From assembly GCA_022376515.1 (NCBI GenBank), contig WTXI01000133.1, positions 1 to 64,000 on the forward strand: a DNA stretch of 64,000 nt, written 5' to 3'. The notes under the pieces are model-generated. The model had not been told where the DNA came from, ran no database searches, and was given only the letters and a program-made list of their open reading frames with translations. This DNA comes from Lactifluus volemus. Lineage: Eukaryota > Basidiomycota > Agaricomycetes > Russulales > Russulaceae. How positions within the stretch are numbered: position 1 is the first letter of the stretch; every line of letters starts with the position of its first letter. Positions 39,642 through 51,409 of this stretch are shown here, piece by piece. The position numbers and the translations under genes are program-made.

Positions 39642-41304
39642 TTAGTGAGACGCGCTAACATTGCTCATGACCAGACAGGTAGTGTTCAAACGGGATGATA
39701 TCGGCCCTACGGGCGGTAGAGCCGCCTGGAACCTGTCCTCGGTTTCTACCGCCGTCGGTAAGTGTATGAGAGCAGAGCTTTGCTCGCGTAGATTTAACAC
39801 GAAACGGGAGACGAGAGTGACAGAGAGCCTGTACATCCCCAATTAGTACCGGAACGGACAAGTCACGATATCAGTTATATCAGGACGAACACATTGGTCA
39901 AGGCTTCGGTAGAAGTTTTCATTAATGGCTGTATTTGGCAGATATGTCAATGTATAAAAATGAAGTTCCAACATGGAAACGGACTGGGGAAAGCTAGGGA
40001 AAAGGCATAGCGTTAAAATCTGCAAGATGGTAGACGAAATGTTGACTTACCCAAAGGACCAAAATATTTCCTAAATTCACAGTAAACAGTACACTTTAAG
40101 GGGTTATCAAGGTCTGATCGAAAACAGCCAGAACGCCACTTACAAGAAGTACATGGCCCCTATGATGGTTGGTAAGTCTCGGTGCGTAGGTTATCATTCA
40201 GCTCGACGTACCATCACGAACAATTACATCTAGTAGAGGTATGCCTCTCCCTATGGTAAAGGCCTTGTACAGCGTGAAGGAGAATATCACACTGTCCCAA
40301 ACGAGCAAGCCAGTCCATGCCAAAGCGGCAACTGTCCATCACATTATTGGAGCCGCGGAGACAGTTACGCAGTAACTTACATCGGCCCCTATCACAAAGG
40401 TGACACAAGTCGTACCAGCAATAAACCCCATGCAAGACCGGCCACGTACCCGATATATGGGGTGAACTGATTACACCCATGGATACTGGATATAACCTCG
40501 ATTATTTCTCCCCCTGAGCGACGGCCCGCGGCTATCATCACCTTCGCAAAGGGATGGTAAGATATACGTAAGCGTACGCTGTGAGCTCTATAGAAGAGGC
40601 TTACAACCGCATTGAAGATCCCCCCTGAGCCTATCATGACGAGTAGTACCAGGAGACGAAAACTTCTGGCGTACAACGCATAGATGCGAACTATGGAGAG
40701 TACTCCATGAGGATAATTAAAAGTCAATAGATTTAAACGAGTGAAACAGTCTAGAACGTACTGCCAGTGAGGAGCTGTAAAATGATCGCAAAATTCTCGT
40801 GGTATATATGTAGACCCCGACAGCTACGATCAGGTAAGTTATATGCCCCGAGAGTGCATATTTGAGAAACTTACAGCTTTCCTCGGTCAAAATCAGGTCT
40901 GGCTAACCTCAAATAAGGACAACGGACGCACTGAGAGTTCCCCTGGGACAAGAAATGTTACAACAAACGGAACGTGTCCGAGCAAAGGAAGGTAGCGGTT
41001 GAGAAGACAGCCAAATGTAAACCAGCTCTGCCTATTGTGCGGAGGCCACAGAAACTGGATTTCCTGGTCCAAGGTAAGTGCATAGTCGTAAAACAATATC
41101 ACTGAAAGCCCAAATACTGAGTTCGGCGTGGAGGTAGACAATTAGGGGGCTCACCTGTAGCTGAGAGATTGAGAATGGAGTTGAGGAAACTGGAATGAGC
41201 AGGGATTGAAGAATCAACGAGAGTTGCAGGAAAGAATCAGAGTTTAGAGACGCTTACACAAATTCCCCAGCATGTGGGCCAAGGTCGATGTCCGCCTGGG
41301 ACAT
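39642..41304 (-). CDS. DUF6533 multi-pass membrane protein, copy C
   Basis: A family of fungal integral membrane proteins with about seven helices and unknown function. ATG at 41304; exon 1 ends at 41258 (47 nt, 'MSQADIDLGPHAGEFV'). The second exon 'FLNSILNLSATVILFYDYAL' continues after a further intron into 'TLDQEIQFLWPPHN' and 'LLNRYLPLLGHVPFVVTFL'. Further helices: 'VLSIVRIYALYARSFRLLVL', 'YIGYVAGLAWGLLLV' and, near the end, 'LSVTLVSRFVLNLREQS' (39840-39780), a typical closing motif. One middle region (40250-40400) is hard to splice, so small lesions are possible. Same strand and layout as fragments A and B. Confidence 0.55.
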
Positions 41305-41309
41305 GGAAC

Positions 41310-42070
41310 GATTAGAAGACCAAAGCCTTCCCTGAAGACAACAGAAATACAAGCCCAAAGTGGATCTTATATGCAACCTAGACCAGACATGCGTGCAGGG
41401 ATAAGTAACCATCATTTGCGTCTATTCTTTGATGGGAATGGAAACGTTCATAATTGGACTACTTATGGGCACATATTGGTGGGACGTGATGGGGTCGCTC
41501 AGGCTTTCCAATAACGTCAGTCCTGTGTTGTCCTAGAGATTTTTGGTAAAACTTCTGACTTTGTTGCCATGAGGGTATTTGCAATGAGTGGCGTGGGTGT
41601 GGCTTTTGGCTTGGGTAACATGACATACCAGAATAGTCGTTCTGGATACAAGACTGTGAATAAGTTACGCCTCTAACTGTCGTGATGCCATCGAATTTTC
41701 ACCTCGCAAAAGGCATATGAGCCTGAGGTGTCAACTTGAAACATGTCGGAGGCTGAGGGTAACACTCCGTCATGGTCTTGGCTCAACGTGCCGTAAGACA
41801 TGTGACACTGCACCTCTTATGACGCCGTAATTCGCCACGACATCATCATCGCGATGCAACTTGCGATCTGCAGGGCGTCAAAGCCCTCCACTCGCCCTTC
41901 TTCCCACGCTGACCACTTTATGTTGTCCTGAACCGACGGCCTAGAAGGCAATAGGGACCCGCCAAACGTTCTGGCCTGGGTCGGGGCACGACGGGACCCG
42001 CCGAGGCCGCCTCCCAAGATCACGTGCTATTCCGGTTCTCCCTTATCCCGAGGTCGTTCGAGATTCAAAG
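41310..42070. other. Upstream region of DUF6533 copy C and of the ADH gene
   Basis: 41310-41470 matches upstream sequence of copies A and B. No further gene is seen. The region is shared upstream space of two divergent genes. Confidence 0.4.
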
Positions 42071-42078
42071 TGGTGTGG

Positions 42079-42085
42079 TATAAAA
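42079..42085 (+). promoter_or_regulatory. TATA box of the ADH gene
   Basis: TATAAAA, 41 bases before the ATG at 42126, followed by a C/T-rich leader (tttctctttcactactc), as in many strongly expressed fungal genes. Confidence 0.6.
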
Positions 42086-42125
42086 TGCCTCGCGTAAATG
42101 GCTTTTCTCTTTCACTACTCGTACG

Positions 42126-43651
42126 ATGTCTCAACAAATCCCAAGAATTCAAAAGGCCGCTGTACTCGACTCCCATGACACACCTATTCGCATTAAAGAT
42201 GACCATCCGGTGAAGCAACCAGATGACCTCGCCCCTGGAGAGTGTCTTCTTAAGATGCACTGCACTGGCGTGTGCCACACAGATCTCCACGCCCGTTTGG
42301 GTGATTGGCCTTTGCCTTGCAAGCTTCCCCTCATCGGAGGCCACGAAGGCGTCGGCGACATTGTCGCCATTGGTGCACACACGGTCAACTCTCCGGTCAA
42401 GATCGGCGACCGCGTCGGCGTCAAGTGGCTCGCTGACTCGTGTCTACAATGCGAGCAGTGCAGAAAGGGTTTAGAACAAAGTATGTATTCTTACACCCCT
42501 CTGACACAAAGCTGATGTTGAATGACTAATAATACACAGCGTGCTCCAAGGCCAAGCTGAGTGGATACACCGTGGACGGGACCTTCTCTCAATATGTGGT
42601 ACGAATGTCGTGATTACTGTCCTCCCCCAATATCACATAACTAGGACGGTTAGGTTTCTTATGTTTCTCATGTCACGCCAATCCCCGAAAGCCTAAGCAG
42701 CCAGGAAGCAGCTTCGTTCCTCTGCGCAGTACATACCTACACTGCTAGGCCAGGACGAATATTAATTTTTCCATGCACAGGGTGTCACCGTGTACCGTGC
42801 GTTAAAATACAGTCAAACTAACCCTGGCGATTGGATTGTTATTCCTGGTGCAGGCGGTGGCCTTGGTCATCTTGGTTTGCGCCGTCCTTGCCACTTCAAT
42901 TATCCAATCTCTCATGAGGGTTATCTCACTCAGCTGTGCAGTATGCAGTACACGCCTTCGGGCTGCGAGTCATAGCCATCGGTTCGTCATCCGAGTTTCA
43001 AACCGCTTGGTCCATTTCTCACTCTAGTGTTACTTAGATACTGGGGCAGAAAAGCGACGACTATGTTTAGAACTTGGTTCTGAGAAATGGATTGACTTCC
43101 GTGAGACGAAGGACTTGGTTAAAGACATCAAGGAAGCCGCGGGTGGTGATGGCCCACATGCAACACTAGTTTCGGCAGCCAGTGTGAGTCTTTGAACCTA
43201 CGGGCGTGGTATAGAAGCATGTAATCAAGGATACATAGAGCTCTGCATACGAGCAAGCGGTTGATTACCTCCGTCCCGGTGGCTCGCTCCTGCTCGTTGG
43301 CCTTCCTGGAAAAGCCCAGATTGGTGCATCAATCTTCTGGACGGTGGTCAAAGGAATTAACATGGTTGGGTCATATGTTGGGTACGCATTTATATTCGAC
43401 TTCAGCGCGGAGTAACGCAGCGAGCCTACTATCACCCTCTCAGCAACCGCCAGGACGCGCGTGAAGCTCTGGACATTGCTTCGATGGGCAAGATCCGGTG
43501 TCATTTCGTGCAGAAGCCGCTGTCAGCCTTAACAGAGTACGTTTTGTCACGAAACATAGAGCGGTGTTGCTGAACTTTCCACCGCATTAGGGTTTATGAA
43601 GGCATGGAACAGGGTACGGTCGTTGGACGTGTTGTTTTAAATATGGAATAA
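42126..43651 (+). CDS. Zinc-dependent alcohol dehydrogenase (ADH1/ADH3-like, MDR family)
   Basis: Oxidises or forms primary alcohols with NAD(H) in fermentation. Exon 1 (42126-42480) has 'CTGVCHTDLHARLGDWPLP' (catalytic zinc Cys and proton-relay region), 'GGHEGVG' (zinc His-Glu) and structural-zinc Cys residues 'CLQCEQCRKG'. The fourth structural Cys is in exon 2 ('CSKAKLSGYTVDGTFSQYV'). Later exons give 'VTPIPESLSSQEAASFLCAG' and the Rossmann 'IPGAGGGLGHL'. Then come 'KRRLCLELGSEKWIDF', 'YLRPGGSLLLVGLPG' and the end 'VYEGMEQGTVVGRVVLNME' with TAA at 43649-43651. All introns are about 50-60 nt GT-AG except one joint near 42880-42950 that I could not fit perfectly. The gene looks complete. Confidence 0.88.
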
Positions 43652-46640
43652 AAGGGTGGACTGCTAACCATGTGACTCGGAGATTGGGTGTAAGATTTTC
43701 AGAAGCGTAGCTTATGGGGGACCTGTTTTGAACGAAGCTTATCTGGTACTACGAACTAACAGAGACGTTTTCTTGCCACTGTAGTGGTATAGCCAGACTG
43801 TTACGTACATATGGAACGATGATCTCGAAGACTTCTCAGATTTGAGAAGGCATTAGTCATCAGTCTTTCGTACCCATACCGTGACATCGGCAGCTCAGAC
43901 CCTCGCGTAGTGGATACTCCTCTAACCCGAGAAACATACAAGGTTCCAGGAGCTCTGAACTAGAATCCCGTCGTGATTGGTTCTGGGATGGAAAAAGGGC
44001 GATTCTACCTCATATCGGTATGTTATTAAAAAGTGACTATGTATTAAGTTGCGTACTCGTCATTCCCCATAATCGTAGCCTTTCTTCAATTCAAAGCGCT
44101 CCAGGCTCTCTATAGGTGATCTCCTACCATTGCCGACTATAATCGACCATGGCAGCCTCAGAATTGATCTCGCACTGCTTCCCAAGCTCACCGACGAGCT
44201 GACATTCACTTGCCCTAACCATTGGTTCGGAGTTCCTTACGAAACAAGGAGATATTTACCCGCCCAGAGGCTGACATGCTCTGACATGTTATCGCTTTTC
44301 TAGTAACTTTGCAGAGCACGAATCGATGCACCGGCCTGGCTACCTCATTATTACCTGCTACTCCAAGGTGACTCCTACTACAAACGCTCGGTACCGTTCC
44401 AGCTTTTTCGCGATATAGAAGCATAAGTTTTCTCCGTTGATCTACTCACAAGACATCTCTGTTTCTATTCCGACCCTTCCATTCCACCTATGGCGTTTCT
44501 CGCAGATTAACACTATGGCATCGGACCCCTGGAATGCAGATCTAGCACTTCTCGGCCCATGTAACGTAAACCCGTGCTGTGTAACCGCAATACTGCTCCG
44601 CCGGAGAAGCGATGTGTTCATTTCACTTGGATTATTGGCGAGTCCATGGCCGCGATATCAATGTGGTGAAGTGGTCACGGTCATGGATGGAACCTGAGGG
44701 TGTTTGATTCGATTTTTTGTACCCCTGTCACTCTACCTCTAACCTCTTGGACAGCAATGAAATCAAGAAGACATCCGCGCCGATGACGTGGACAATGATG
44801 ACATGATGACAGGTCACGAATATAGGACCTTCTCAGACGTCGTCACGACTGAGTCCTACAGGTGCACTCCCACTTTGATCAAGGTGTAAAAAAAAAGTTA
44901 TTCCGGCCTCGCACGCATCAGCCAGAATGACCCCGCTTAAGAATCCATAGCATGACCACCCTTCCTACTCAGAAAAGGGAAGCGCAGTGGGCCAAGGGCT
45001 CTTCTGTGACCATCTACCAGGGAGTGTGTTGTGCATTCGCGTAGTCCGCACTGGGACTATAATGCCAAGGGGAATACTTCGATGACGAAGTCGCCCGAGG
45101 TGAGGGGAAATGTATCTGGCACTTGTTGAAGATGCCACTTACGTGTCTGTCAGCATTTGTGAAAGGGTTTAACCAACTAACAAGAGAAGGGAGAAAAAAG
45201 GAATCCCGCAGAGACCTCCGAGTCAGCCACGCTGTACCGTGACGCGGCCCTTGCGCTTCTCCCCGCGGCCTTCTTCGGTCCTGGCCGCTACCCGAACCCG
45301 GACAGCAACTCGAGCCCCTGGACTTGGAGACGGGGTTCCAGTCACACCGTAAAATTGATAGTCATTCCCACCTGAGGACTGTGGAGAGATGGATGAAGGG
45401 ATTCGGACCCATGACCTTACTGTAATCGATGCGGCCATCGAAATCTGGTCATATTCATATCCCAACGATTTATCTTGACGCCAGCAAGCATTCATACCTT
45501 CATCCACATGCATCCGGTGATTGCGAAAAGTAAACCTGTGCGACTTTATCGGGTATGTTAGATAAGGGCACTAAGGTCGATCATTCAACTAGTGCGATTA
45601 CGTGTGGTGGCGCTGAAGGATGTATTACAATACATCATGATAAAGTTCTTTGTTCAGTGAGGTTGACAGGGACTAAGTGTGGCTGAGGACCTTTACAGAA
45701 GCTAACTTACCAAAGCCTATATGACCCTGGATTTGAGTTCGATTTGTGAGTCATGGGGACATGTCATAGCAAAGTGCGTTCCGCCACGTGAATAAACCGG
45801 AGGAGTTGGAAAGCATTCCCATTCTCAAACACGTTCTATAATTAAGCTCAGATCTTGCTAAGTACAAGAAGGCCATAAAGTCAACTTGAAGCACCCCACG
45901 GGGGAGGACCTGATGCCCAATCAGTTGTATAGAACCTAATAGAGGTCCAGCAGTACGCACTGGTCTCTAGTCCGAGTCCACCCGGCTGTCTGAACTGGAT
46001 TACCTCACAAGCAAAATTCCAGCCGTATACGTCGGCTCTTCTTACCCCATATCTCAAGGTGGCTTTCCTCTTAATGCAAAGCGTCGCGCGCCGGAGCGCT
46101 GTCGGGAAGTTGCTATTTACGTCCCAGCAATTGAAAGGATAGATATGAAAACTCGTGATGAGTTATCATTGGTAGTCATCCCGGGTCTTTCCTCGGAGGT
46201 GAACAACGATGTGGCAGTGTCAAACCTTCTTGTCATGAGGCTAAGGCCGATGCTCACGAGGGTTCATGGAAAAAATCGCCTTCTGTGCACTTCGTTTTGC
46301 GACGAAGCGCTGGTACGACAGGAGATAGGATAATGATTTACGGTTTCGGTTATCGCATCATCATTCGGACCTATGGTATACAAAATGAAACCATGTGCTC
46401 ACTATTATTGTAAATCGCCGAGGAATTTCGCGTCCCGTGTCGGGCACGCTCCCAACTGTCTTCTTCAGAAGATTCATCACTTTTTCATTACGAATGTTAG
46501 AGGCGCAGCGGTACAGTCTGCGCAGATCGAGATTAATATGTCCACGTTCGTCAGGTCAAGGGCTGAAGTTTTCTCTGCCCCGGTTTCGAATCCTTCATAC
46601 GATGAGCGTTTGGTCGAAAAAAGGATGGTGCAATATCAGG
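43652..46640. other. 3-kb stretch without a recognisable gene
   Basis: No protein family is visible in six frames. A minus-strand frame at 45513-45223 contains 'ITVRSWVRIPSS', the usual translation of a tRNA-like B-box (GGGTCCGAATCCC near 45405), so a SINE or tRNA relic is possible there. Base composition is unremarkable. Confidence 0.4.
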
Positions 46641-46659
46641 AAACAAGGGACTTGCCTAC

Positions 46660-46898
46660 TCACAACAAGGCCTCCGGCCCCTCCCACCCCGCCCTGACCC
46701 CCTTGAATGATTCCGGCCTTGGCCGCGCTCCCTTTTTTCTAGCCTCCTCTTATTATACTCCTTCTTTCCCCCCTTCCACTTACCTTGTTTCCTTACTCGT
46801 GTCTCCGATTGGTTAGTACCGTGTACAGAGTAACTTAGTCTTGTCGCAATATACGCGGGGACTCTAAACCCCAATTCCAAAAAAAAAAAAAAAAAAAA
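46660..46898 (+). mobile_element. SINE-like retroposon with A20 tail and 13-bp target duplication
   Basis: The 239-bp insert ends in about 20 A (46879-46898). GGGACTTGCCTAC stands on both sides (46647-46659 and 46899-46911), a perfect target duplication typical of LINE-driven integration. A possible pol III A-box-like TTGGTTAGTACC lies at about 46811. No coding sequence. Alternatively it is a retrocopy of a short polyadenylated RNA. Confidence 0.75.
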
Positions 46899-46911
46899 GG
46901 GACTTGCCTAC

Positions 46912-47485
46912 GAGGCTTGAGGCTCGGGATAGGTTCGGATAGCTCCGAGCGGGTAGGCCGCTTAGGCAAGCCCTACAGTATTTCCTGTCTCACTTTTAGC
47001 TCAAAAGGGCACTTGTACCCCCTAGTCTTGTTACTCCTGTGAGTGCGCCTTGCTGGTAGTCAATTGTCATTGGAGCTTGAATCAGAGCCAATCACTTGCA
47101 AGGCTTCGGTGTGGACGTATCTATGATCACGAGTTGAGTTTAATTTTCTGGGAAAGTATTCACGGCTGAAGGGACCAACCAGCTTCTCAGGTTGTACATG
47201 TACTGTACACGTACAACTTCCTAACTTTCATGTGCTCTGTGTCGTAGGGCATCAGAAGTTTCCGAGTCGGTGGATCATGATGCCGATGCCCCAAGAGAGT
47301 TGCCAAAACGAGCAAGAGGTATCCGCCGGGTTACAAGTTACGTGTAGGGACTGCCTGTCCTGTCAACCTCACTTTATATTCTCTACTCGACAAACGGCTA
47401 CAGTACTAGAGAATCGCCAATGCGCTGGCAGGCCTAGTAAGCAGCTATAAATTCTTCCGTTTGGTTTCTGACTCTCAGTAACATC
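46912..47485. other. Intergenic; upstream region of the MFS gene
   Basis: 46899-46978 contains an imperfect inverted pair (GGGACTTGCCTA ... TAGGCAAGCCCT). The rest has no recognised gene. 47190-47220 contains the near-palindrome GTACATGTACTGTACACGTAC. Confidence 0.4.
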
Positions 47486-49282
47486 ATGACCCCCCCTCCA
47501 ATGTCTCCCAGAAGATCTGAAAATACCGTCGACGAAGAGACCCCTCTCCTCCGTAGTGGAGATCCACCAATGAGAGAAACACCCCTGCCTTCGACGCAAA
47601 TATTGGTTCTCCTCTTGTTGCAACTCGCTGAACCCATCACCTGCCTTTCAATCAATCCCTACATCAACCAGGTATGCTTCTCTGCCGAAATCGTCGGCGT
47701 CGGCGCCCTAACATTTGCTCAAGCTTGTGAGTGAACTTCCGGTCGTCGGCGGCGATGAGCGCAAGGTAGGATACTATGCTGGAATTCTAGTATGTCCCGT
47801 TCCTTTCCTCCAGCCGGGCACCCACTGAACAATTCAATAGGTTTCCCTATATTTCGCCGCTGAGGCGGTCACAATACTTCAATGGAGCCGTCTTTCCGAC
47901 CACATTGGGCGCAAACCTGTACTGCTATCCGGTCTTCTAGGTACAATCGTTTCGATCATCATGTTCGGCCTTTGCCGCTCATTCTCAGCGCTTATCTTTT
48001 GGTATGTCAAGGTGCTGAATTCTAGGGACGATTTCATCTGACTTACTTTATTATTACGTAGTCGTTGCTTGCATGGCATGCTGAACGGAAATATCGGCGT
48101 GATGAAAAGTATGCTGGCGGAGCTTACAGACGAAACTAATATGGCCCGCGGATTCTCGTTGATCCCAGTCATCTGGGCTGTCGGCGGTACCATAGGGTAT
48201 GGGACATTGCTTACCACTACCCCATTGGCTAACGGATTCGATTCCCCCAGGCCCTTTATAGGTGGAGTTTTAGCACGGCCCCAAGATCGTTGGCCAAACG
48301 TCTTCTCGCACCCCTTCTGGGCCGAATTCCCGTACTTCCTGCCGTGTCTCGCATGTGCCGCCTATGCCCTCTTTTCGTTTGTCATGGCTGCAGTCTTCTT
48401 GAAAGAGGTTGGTTGTCATCCCCAAATCAGCGCTGTACAGCTGTACTTACACGTCATCCAGACAGTGGACTACAGACCTTTAACAACCAAGTTCGACCCC
48501 ATAGAGGTTAATTCGGGTATACCTCGGGGAGGGACATGTGAAATTCTAGAGGGATCACTGAAGGATGAAGAGGAGAAGCCCCTACCGCTCAGCTCCCTGT
48601 TCACAAGACCAGTATTGACATCCGTTGCGAATTACGGCATGATTGGGCTCCTCGAAATGGCGGTCACGACCCTTCTCCCGCTCATTTGGTCGACATCGGT
48701 CGAGTTCGGCGGACTCGGCATGAGTCCCGTATCTATTGGTCTGTGGATGGCCGGATATGGGACCCTGAATGGAATTCTTCAATATGTCGCCTTCCCGCGC
48801 ATCGTTGGACGTTTCGGCCCGCGTCGTATCTTCATCACAAGTATCATCGCATTCGTCCCAATCTATCTCATGTTCCCCTTCGAGAACTTGACGCTACGCT
48901 CCGGTAGCGGCGCATGCACATTATGGGTGCTTATCATGCTGCAGCTCGGGTCAATATCCATCTCCGACATGGGCTTCAGTACGTGTTCGCCAATTCACTA
49001 TCTATGAACCATACTGAAGAGCGTTGTAACTCATAAGGTTCAGTATTCATGTACGTATGCTCTGCTGCGCCCAACAGGCGATCTCTTGGTGCGACGAATG
49101 GTCTCGCGCAGACGGTGGTCTCGATTCAAAGAACTGTGGCACCTGCTGCTGCTGCGTCACTTTTCGCCTTCTCAGTCCAAAACGACATCTTAGGTGGATA
49201 CTTCACGTATGTCGTACTGCTCGCCGCTGTGTGTGGTAGCATGTTCTTTGCCGTACAGCTTCCAAAGACCACATGGAAATAG
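47486..49282 (+). CDS. MFS transporter, DHA1/TetA-like, 12 membrane helices
   Basis: A proton-driven membrane transporter, probably for export of small molecules; the substrate is unknown. Exon 1 (47486-47671) gives a hydrophilic N-terminus with 'DEETPLLRSG' and the first helix 'TQILVLLLLQLAEPITCLSI'. Exon 2 is 47724-47789 and exon 3 starts at 47841 and holds the family signature 'WSRLSDHIGRKPVLLSGLLG'. Exon 4 has 'RCLHGMLNGNIGVMKSMLAE' (motif C region). An intron splits 'GGTIG/PFIGGV'. The second half has 'MIGLLEMAVTTLLPLIW', 'PRIVGRFGPRRIFITSIIAF' and the last exon 'AAPNRRSLGATNGLAQTVVS', ending at TAG 49280-49282. All introns are 50-60 nt GT-AG with consistent phase. The gene looks intact. 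Confidence 0.88.
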
Positions 49283-51360
49283 GTGAAAGGTGGATCGAAT
49301 AAAAAGATAGATCGCAATGTATTTCAACCTTGAATTACCTCAGTCGAGCTGTACAATTGAATGCAAAAAAAATTGAACAATCTCCTATACTCGTATCTCG
49401 GATCTCCAATGAGTTGTGCTGGCGCCCATCTCCTTCGACTCCGCTGAGGCCACAGACTCCGCGGGAACGTCTCATGACGAAACAGAAGAACCTACACACC
49501 CACCCGATTTGTCAACAGAATCGACTTCAATGCCAACTCACCAGCACCATTGGTAGTCCGCGGCACCTCAACGCAGGGCTTGCTCCCTAACCCTATAACC
49601 TTACTTGTAACCTGATGATGCTGTATGACCGTGATGTAGTGGTAGCACAGGGCCAGCAATCCGCTGATAGATATCGGGTTCCGAGTCCTCAGTGCTGCGT
49701 TCAGGTGGTGCCGAGCTCTATCCATCGCCCTATATTACTACTACTTGGACAGACCTCGCATAGAAATTGAAGTTATGAGCTGGGCCATCTAGACAAGACG
49801 AGGTATGTATCAAAAAGCTAATGTGATCTCCAAATCCAAATCAAGATCACTCGTATCCGGCACTGACACTATCTGCGATGGTCAGTAGGAGCGCAAGAAC
49901 TACGGTGAGAAGTTGTTTGGATCGCTAGATCCGTCCATGTCGACGTTTGCGGATACTGCACGAGCGTGTCAGTACAAACTTATTCTAGGACAAATCGCCC
50001 AGGGCCCGGTATCCCAGAGAACAGCATGGTCGAAGGAAGGGGGATGGGGAAGCTCAAGCTTTGGGGTTGACTCGGATGATGCATCGATGACGCTTGGACT
50101 CAGGAGTGATGCACAAGCCGCTTCGTCACGAATCTGTTTAAGGATGGTAAGTATAAATAGGTGGTCTATGGTGCGTGGAGAGGCAGTGACGTGGCAAAGG
50201 CCGCCATCGACGCGGCGTTCAAGTTCAACGTGTCAAGTTTCTGGTGCTGTTGTCACACCGTCACACATCATCATCACAGGGCTCTCGCATGTCGTGCAAT
50301 CGGGTCTGCCCTGCCAAAACTGAAATGATTGACAAAAGTAAATTGCGTTGGCAGGAGAGCTGCGTTATAAGTCACCAAGCTACAGCACCACTCATTCAGT
50401 TCCAAGGATCAGGTCAGGCTTAAGGACTCACATGCGTGCTCATGCACTGAGCAGAAGAGTCCTCGAAGCTTTTGATGGACAATTTCTACTTTGTAAAGAT
50501 CACATAAACCTTTACGCTCCGAACTCCTCGGAGTTTTCGTTCTTCTCCGGGCTTTGAGTCTGCTTTCAACCGGGTCCTCTCTGGGACCTACATGTGCATT
50601 CATCGCCCTTTGCCATCTCAACCACGACGAGCAGGTTGCTCGACGGTGCCGACAGATCGGGGAGAGGTTGGTCACAGCCATTGGCCTGGGGAAAATTGAC
50701 GACGAGACAGGTCGTCGTTTTGTCCGATGAACGAAGGTCCCAAAAGCAAGATCGATCAATTTTAACGATCATTACAAAATGTCGGAAACTCCTAAACGGG
50801 CGAGTCGGGATCCGTGTAGGAAGAGGAATCACGTGAACGTTTGATGGTCCGCACTAAACCTTGCAAGCAAGGTCATACTAGTACTGTAACAAGGGTGTGT
50901 TCCAAAAGTCGTTCTCTGATCCGCGATATGTGTGGTCTCTGCTTTCAGCATCTCACACATGATGGATACATAACCAAGCTTCATTTGAGAGGGCTGTTCA
51001 AGACTACAATTTTGAAGGAACTACAGTATTGGAAGAGCGCTCATTTCGACGATGGTTGCCCGGCTGCACAAGTCTTCGCGTTATCCATCAGTCTCCGTCG
51101 CTGGCTGGCCTAGGCCCCTGAGTGGCGATATTGAAGACAATTGTTCTGGGTGATCTCCTACGTAACAATTTTCTGTCCACCGAACCGTTTTTGACTCGTT
51201 TAGCATAATGCCTGTCCCACTTCAGTTGTTATTAGGGGTTGTGACGAGATCGAATCGCTCATGTTGGCCCAAATAAAGCAATCATACGCCGCCCTGCTTC
51301 GATTTATTGCTATCTATGCTGCGCCGCAATTCTGGTGTCCACCACACGCTGCGCCGCTGC
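49283..51360. other. 2-kb intergenic stretch, no recognisable gene
   Basis: 49630-49690 has a tRNA-like pair of boxes on the plus strand (TAGTGGTAGCAC and GGGTTCCGAGTCC), but no cloverleaf stems fit, so it is at most a tRNA-derived relic. A plus-strand frame at 49913-50323 has no family resemblance. 51030-51170 has an inverted copy at 62262-62400. Confidence 0.4.
51030..51170 (+). repeat. About 140-bp fragment with inverted copy at 62262-62400
   Basis: Shares GCGCTCATTTCGACGATGG, CAAGTCTT, AGGCCCCT and TTGTTCTGGGTGATCTCCT with the reverse complement of 62262-62400. It lies upstream of copy 1 of the giant gene. The inverted copy lies upstream of copy 2. Confidence 0.7.
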
Positions 51361-51367
51361 ACCGTCG

Positions 51368-51374
51368 TATAAAC
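51368..51374 (+). promoter_or_regulatory. TATA box of the giant GTPase-VWFA gene
   Basis: TATAAAC, 35 bases before ATG 51410. The same sequence at the same spacing precedes the second copy (62729-62735). Confidence 0.6.
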
Positions 51375-51409
51375 CAAACCCGTCCTAGTACCTTCACCTT
51401 TCATTCCCC

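Noticed and set aside
45223..45513. Minus-strand ORF with 'ITVRSWVRIPSS', tRNA-like
   Set aside because: The string is what a tRNA-type B-box gives when translated. I could not fold acceptor, D and anticodon stems around it, so neither a protein nor a tRNA gene is supported.
49615..49700. Possible tRNA (TAGTGGTAGCAC A-box and GGGTTCCGAGTCC B-box)
   Set aside because: T-arm and acceptor stem pairs do not form and no anticodon loop is clear; at most a tRNA-derived relic.
49913..50323. 136-aa plus-strand ORF
   Set aside because: No recognisable motif, no intron structure and no homologous copy in the window.
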